This document shows, piece after piece, positions 60,064 through 64,000 of a stretch of 64,000 nt of DNA; position 1 is the stretch's first letter, and each line of letters opens with the position of its first letter. Location: contig JAPEIS010000003.1 in the NCBI GenBank assembly GCA_029531795.1, forward strand, positions 1,984,001 through 2,048,000. The letters are read 5' to 3'. This DNA is from Sclerotinia nivalis (taxonomy: Eukaryota; Ascomycota; Leotiomycetes; Helotiales; Sclerotiniaceae). Under the pieces are notes generated by a model. The model did not search any database, was not told the DNA's origin, and was given only the letters and a program-made list of their open reading frames with translations. A program made the position numbers and the translations under genes.

Positions 60064-60292
60064 AGTGTAAATATTGATTGATTGATTTAATTAACGTCTA
60101 CACTGAGTCTAAGACTATCTAAGACGGTTAGAAGCTTCATAAGCTTCTAACAAATAATAAATGGTAATATGCTGGCCTAGCGACCATAGCAAGTACAGAG
60201 TTAAATCGATGGAGTTGATCTCCATCTCTTAATTGAGTGGGGGAAGTGAAAACTAATCCTGGGGTTCAAAAACCCTCCTCAGTGTAAATATT
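60064..60292 (-). mobile_element. SINE-like short retroposon with 12-bp target duplication
   Basis: A perfect 12-bp direct repeat AGTGTAAATATT lies at 60064-60075 and 60281-60292, enclosing about 205 bp. Read on the minus strand the insert starts GAGGAGGGTTTTTGAACCCC and ends in a short tandem AATC tail next to the second repeat, the layout of a non-LTR retroposon. Internally there is a perfect 11-bp inverted repeat with a 3-base loop (60127-60151). I found no convincing polymerase III A and B boxes, so a tRNA origin is not shown. No second copy occurs in this window. Confidence 0.45.
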
Positions 60293-60812
60293 CTAATAGT
60301 GAAAGAAAAAGGGAAATATAGAAATTAAATGGAAAGAATGAAAAGGAAATAAAATAAAAGCTTGAGATTGAAATGGATTAATCACTTACTCCAAATAATA
60401 ATAAAATCTATAAACTTTAACAAATACAGTACTCTTTACATGGTCTATATGTTATGGACAATCTTTACATTCCTCGGAATAGACTAACTAATATTGAACA
60501 TATTCAAAATTTTCAACCTCACCGGTAAAATGAATAAAAAACCCAAATCAAATATCCAATCCATACTTCACACATTGCCATACCAGAATAATGCATGCAT
60601 ATCTATCAGATATTATACGATGCAAGAAGTGCAAGGAGTCAATGATATATATATATCAATGACAGAATACGGGGAAGGGAAGAGACACCCACGAATACTC
60701 TCGAAATTCCAGGTAGCCTATAGATTCTATGTCTATAGCAACAGCTGCCGCCTGCTACATCTACTATCTCCCGCTTTCAACATCTACACTGCATCTACAT
60801 CTACTCCCGTCA
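60293..60812. other. Intergenic region
   Basis: AT-rich sequence. A 109-codon plus-strand ORF at 60494-60823 overlaps the 3' end of the next gene and looks random. Confidence 0.5.
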
Positions 60813-62040
60813 TTAACACATAGGAAGCCAATCTTCCTTATGTTCTTCCAACCACTCATTCAGACCTTCTATGTAAGGCGCCCATTTCTTAAGCTAGAAG
60901 CAATTAGCTAATGCTAGTCCTCCATTCTTCCATTCGAAGTTACAAACAAAACCTTCGAAATTAGAAGAAAAGGGGAAGAATAAATGAACCAAAAAGAATC
61001 AAAAAGACATACCCATGCAACAGCATCCTGAACACAATCAGAGCGCCACGCAAGAGAAGTATTAATAATATATTCTTTTCTTCTTTTGACATTCTCGGCT
61101 AAATCTTTAAGGAGCGCGCAATGAAGAGCTGTGAAATTGGGAGTTGGTTAACTTTTTTAGTATATGATGGTGAGTGGAATACGAGTAGATAATGAGATTG
61201 AGAGATTCTCGAGTATGAAGAGAGACGTACACATTTTCGCATACTCATTATATCCAGGAGATCCAGGTGGGCCATAATTGCTAATTGGTGGAGGGTGTGA
61301 CGCTTGATATTCTTTGCATTTTTCAACTAATATAAACATGATTAGCTTGATTCTCTACTCGGATATTCAAGCTCGTGGATAATCTGCATTTATTTCATGG
61401 CAGGAACCTTATGCACCGAGGAAACGGGGTGAAACATACGCTTTTGATCGGTAAGTGGCATATCTTTTTCGTCAGGATCAAGGTCTCCACCTGTCAGTTC
61501 AAGAGGCGGACATGGGTCTGTACTGCTTAAGGTTGCGCTACAGGTAGAAGCACTTGAAGTTGTAGTAGTAGGTGTGAGATTGGAGGAAGATACAGAGCTG
61601 AGAATACTTGTATCTGATGGGAATGCGGTGGTTGAAAAGATTCCGGGACTAATTGAAGTCGTCGAGTATCCACTTGATGAGATAACACTTTGTTCGGATG
61701 TTAGAGTTGACGAGGAGATGGAGGGAACTGATGTGCTGGAGATAGTGGAAGGAAGTATGGCGGATGGAAGACTACTGGCAGAAGACCAGCTGGATGAGGA
61801 TATACTAGATAAGATGCCGTTGGAGGAGATGGCACTTCTCAGTGAAGATCCGAGGGATATTACACTTGATGGATATATCATGGTGAAAGAACTACTTGTA
61901 CTATAGTTAGATGATGTTGGAACATAAACCAGTGTCGTGGCTAACGAGCTTGATGATGTGGAGGTCGTAGTACCAGCAAGTACACAAGGAACTAACGCCA
62001 CAAAGAGGAGACATAAAAGCGTGCAAATCATTTTGAACAT
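60813..62040 (-). CDS. Secreted Ser/Thr-rich protein with C-terminal LKKWA/EWL module (family member 1)
   Basis: Four exons were rebuilt on the minus strand: 62040-61440, 61326-61231, 61128-61013 and 60893-60813, encoding 297 aa. Donors are GTATGT, GTACGT and GTATGT; the branch GCTAATC precedes exon 2, and all phases agree. The protein has a signal peptide (MFKMICTLLCLLFVALVPCVLAG), a Ser/Thr-rich stalk of about 140 residues likely to be O-glycosylated, an acidic link (GGDLDPDEKDMPL) and a Pro/Gly segment (SHPPPISNYGPPGSPGYNEY). The C-terminal helical module is LHCALLKDLAENVKRRKEYI, then DCVQDAVAW, intron, LKKWAPYIEGLNEWLEEH. The last intron falls at the same place as in the gene at the right edge. 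No known domain is recognised. A cell-surface or secreted role is inferred from the signal and stalk only. Confidence 0.78.
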
Positions 62041-62237
62041 TGCTTGAAGTAAAACCTATGCTTAGGCTTTAGATGATAAAAAAGACGCAATGGTATAGGT
62101 ACTTCTTATACTTTTCGTTGCCAATATTCTGTGGCAATGCCAAGTCCCCGCGCTACCCCTTACTGCCGCCTTTCACACTCACATTTTCCTTCAATTGAGG
62201 TCCCCAATACCGCCACAATATTAACCCTAGTCCTTTA

Positions 62238-63089
62238 CTATAATGGCCGGTCAATGATAATACGTATATCATCATCCCCATCCGGCTCTATACGTATACC
62301 TTGTCTTTTGAGCTAGTCCAGCTGCATAATTTCATGTCAGCCTTATTGGATATATTTGTGGCGCTCTTGCTCATCGAAACCCGCCTATGGATCCATAGAG
62401 CAGAACAAAACTTACAAATCTTTGCCATGGATTACGCTTTTTCTTAGGCGGAGAATCGGGAACTGTAGGGGGAGTATTAGGATCCGTTGGAGGAGGTTCT
62501 GTCGTAGTTCCATTTGAGTCGCAACTATTAGCAATGTTGGCTAATTTTATTGCTTGATTAATCGTATCTGCTAGGGAAAGATAATTTGTGTTATGGAATG
62601 CAGATGCCCAGTAATCCACTGTGTTGCGCCAGCGTCAGTTTATCTATACGGTAATAAGGAGAGAGCTAGCATGAGGGAAGATTAGGAATAGGCGTGGAAC
62701 CATGGAACTCACTGGCAGCAAGGAGAGCAGCGTCGTTATCGTCATTATTTCTTGCAACTAAAGCTGGGCATGCAGTTGAAGATGGAATTGAGAAACTATC
62801 GACGTTGGTAACTACTACCGAAGTAGTGAAGGCTGTTGGAGAAGTATACAATGGAAGTAGTCGGACTATTTGATACACTTGACTGCGAGGTTAAGACTGA
62901 CGAAATGGCTGATGAAGAGTTTTGGGCTAGGATTCTAGTGGTGGAAGATATTAAAATAGAACTACTCTGTGGTTGTGAAGAGGAAGTGGTTAGGTAAACC
63001 GGAGTTGTAACCGCTTGAGAAAGTCCGGAAGAGAGACTAGTACAGGATACGAGACGGAGAATCCCCACAAGAATGAATTCAGTGTACAT
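62238..63089 (-). pseudogene. Secreted Ser/Thr-rich protein, possibly frameshifted (family member 2)
   Basis: The minus-strand start at 63089 gives a hydrophobic leader (MYTEFILVGILRLVSCTSL) and a Ser/Thr-rich stalk. Near 62830-62870 the natural-looking frame changes by one base, from ...NSPTTSIVYFSNS to ...FTTSVVVTNVDSFSIPSSTACPALVARNND, with no intron large enough to explain it. After this the exons are clean: one ends at 62713 (GTGAGT donor), then 62618-62416 (DYWASAFHNTNYLSLADTINQ and a Pro-rich TTTEPPPTDPNTPP), then 62312-62238 (LKRQGIRIEPDGDDDIRIII). The order of leader, stalk, Cys-containing helix and Pro-rich part recalls the neighbouring gene. It is either a pseudogene, a sequencing error, or has an unrecognised splice. 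Confidence 0.55.
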
Positions 63090-63715
63090 GGCTCGCAGTA
63101 GGACTGAAACGAGCTGAAGACGGAGTACGAATGCTTGCTGATCTTGACACCAAAATAATCAGAGACTTTTTATATCGACTTGATAGGTGTCGTGACGGTG
63201 TGTGTGCCAAGAATGTACAATAGGTTTTTTGTCAGCCTCCATATCTAAACGAAGTCTAGCCATTAGCCAAGCGATAGGACTGAAGCCATGTCTTTAGTTA
63301 TCCTCATATTTCTCAGCTTTGGACTCGTGGGCTGAGATTGTCTCAACATGTCACAACCTCAGAAAATAAGACACAGTGAGCTGGACACAATAACCATGAT
63401 TTTAACGACAATTTATCGTTTTACAAATGCCAGTGAGATCTACTGCTGCCCTGTGACAAAATAATGCCTTGTAGCTTGCAAATCGATTTAAAAATAGCTA
63501 TTGATTGAGATTAAAGCAGGTTTTATAATTTGTGAGTGATTGATAATGGCATATATGTAGGTAATGACAGAAAGATCTGATAAAAAGAAACGAGTGTCAA
63601 TGTGCCAAGAACAAGCAAAATATTTCTCCAACCTCCAAATAGTCCTGTCATTTCCTTTCATCGAAAAAATAGAAAATCTAGCTATCTCTCCCATCTCAGA
63701 CCCTGCACCAGTAAA
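63090..63715. other. Intergenic region
   Basis: No supported gene in this 626 bp; a 68-codon minus-strand ORF at 63488-63694 has no features of a real protein. Confidence 0.5.
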
Positions 63716-64000
63716 TCACAAGCCTCGTGCATCAAGCCATTCCTGAAGTCCCGCAAAAATAGCCGCATACTTCTTCAGCTAAATTAGACAAAAAATAATT
63801 AGTACTAATCTCTTCTTCCCATGACTTTGCAAAAAAAGCACATGAACTTACAATAGCAACCAGATCTTTGAAACTTTGACATTCGGTATTGCCGAGCTCA
63901 ATTGCTTCATCTATTACTGGCTTTGCCTTTTCTATTTGATCATATATTTGGACAAGTAATCTCATTAATTCGACTGATGAACGAGTGGTGTATGGTTAGC
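63716..64000 (-). CDS. Protein with C-terminal LKKYA/EWL module (family member 3), 5' end outside window
   Basis: The last two exons of a minus-strand gene are visible: 63973-63852 and 63778-63716, joined by a 73-bp intron (GTAAGT donor, CTAATTTAG acceptor). They encode ELMRLLVQIYDQIEKAKPVI, then DEAIELGNTECQSFKDLVAI, then after the intron LKKYAAIFAGLQEWLDARGL and a TGA. This matches the end of the gene at 60813-62040 (VAW, phase-0 intron, LKKWAPYIEGLNEWL), so the two are paralogues. The unspliced reading ending CGYFCGTSGMA is an artefact of intron read-through. Whether it also has a signal peptide and Ser/Thr stalk cannot be seen. Confidence 0.72.

Noticed and set aside
60160..60290. Possible tRNA or 5S-like gene (GCGACCATAG and GGGGTTCAAAAACCCC-like stretches)
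   Set aside because: The T-arm does not fold with a seven-base loop, no acceptor stem closes, and the surrounding sequence does not match 5S rRNA. The SINE-like explanation is preferred.
63732..63840. Cys-rich ending (VCGYFCGTSGMA) of the right-edge ORF
   Set aside because: Splicing at 63851/63779 changes frame and gives LKKYAAIFAGLQEWL, which matches the paralogue; the Cys-rich reading is an artefact.

Overview
This window is nuclear DNA of a filamentous ascomycete. The genes carry short introns (about 50-130 bp) with GT-AG ends and CTAAC/CTAAT branch points. Intergenic regions are AT-rich and full of microsatellites, and the transposons show C-to-T/G-to-A decay typical of repeat-induced point mutation (RIP). 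Protein style and gene complement suggest a leotiomycete such as the Botrytis/Sclerotinia group; that assignment is an inference and was not checked against any database.

Layout. The left edge (1-231) is the last exon of a cytochrome P450. From 1043 to 10709 lies a decayed Ty3/gypsy chromovirus with 163-bp LTRs and an AAAAG target duplication. A second gypsy element (3715-8360, minus strand, 213-bp LTRs, ATAAA target duplication) is nested inside its RNase H region. A third 213-bp LTR (2038-2250) also sits in the outer element, and a solo copy of the same LTR lies at 57973-58185.

From 12.4 to 49.8 kb the window carries housekeeping genes separated by gene-poor stretches: KNR4/SMI1 (-), VPS68 (+), GPI13 (+), SNRNP27 (+), a GH63 glucosidase CWH41 (+), an unassigned 195-aa protein (-), AIM6-like (+), a secreted type-B carboxylesterase (+), CAF16 (+), ELP2 (-), URM1 (+) and an Azf1-like C2H2 factor (-). 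Exon structures were rebuilt by hand from splice signals and reading-frame continuity. The main gaps are 14.2-17.7, 30.1-33.9, 44.6-47.9 and 49.8-58.9 kb.

Functional links. ELP2 and URM1 are divergent neighbours sharing about 500 bp of upstream DNA, and their products supply the two halves of the mcm5s2U34 tRNA wobble modification. KNR4, GPI13 and CWH41, within about 15 kb, all feed cell-wall and glycoprotein assembly.

The right end (60.8-64.0 kb) is the least familiar part. It holds three consecutive minus-strand genes, at least two beginning with a signal sequence and a Ser/Thr-rich stalk. The first and third share a C-terminal module with a conserved intron position. No known family was recognised for them. 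Nearby, at 60064-60292, is a SINE-like insertion with a perfect 12-bp target duplication.
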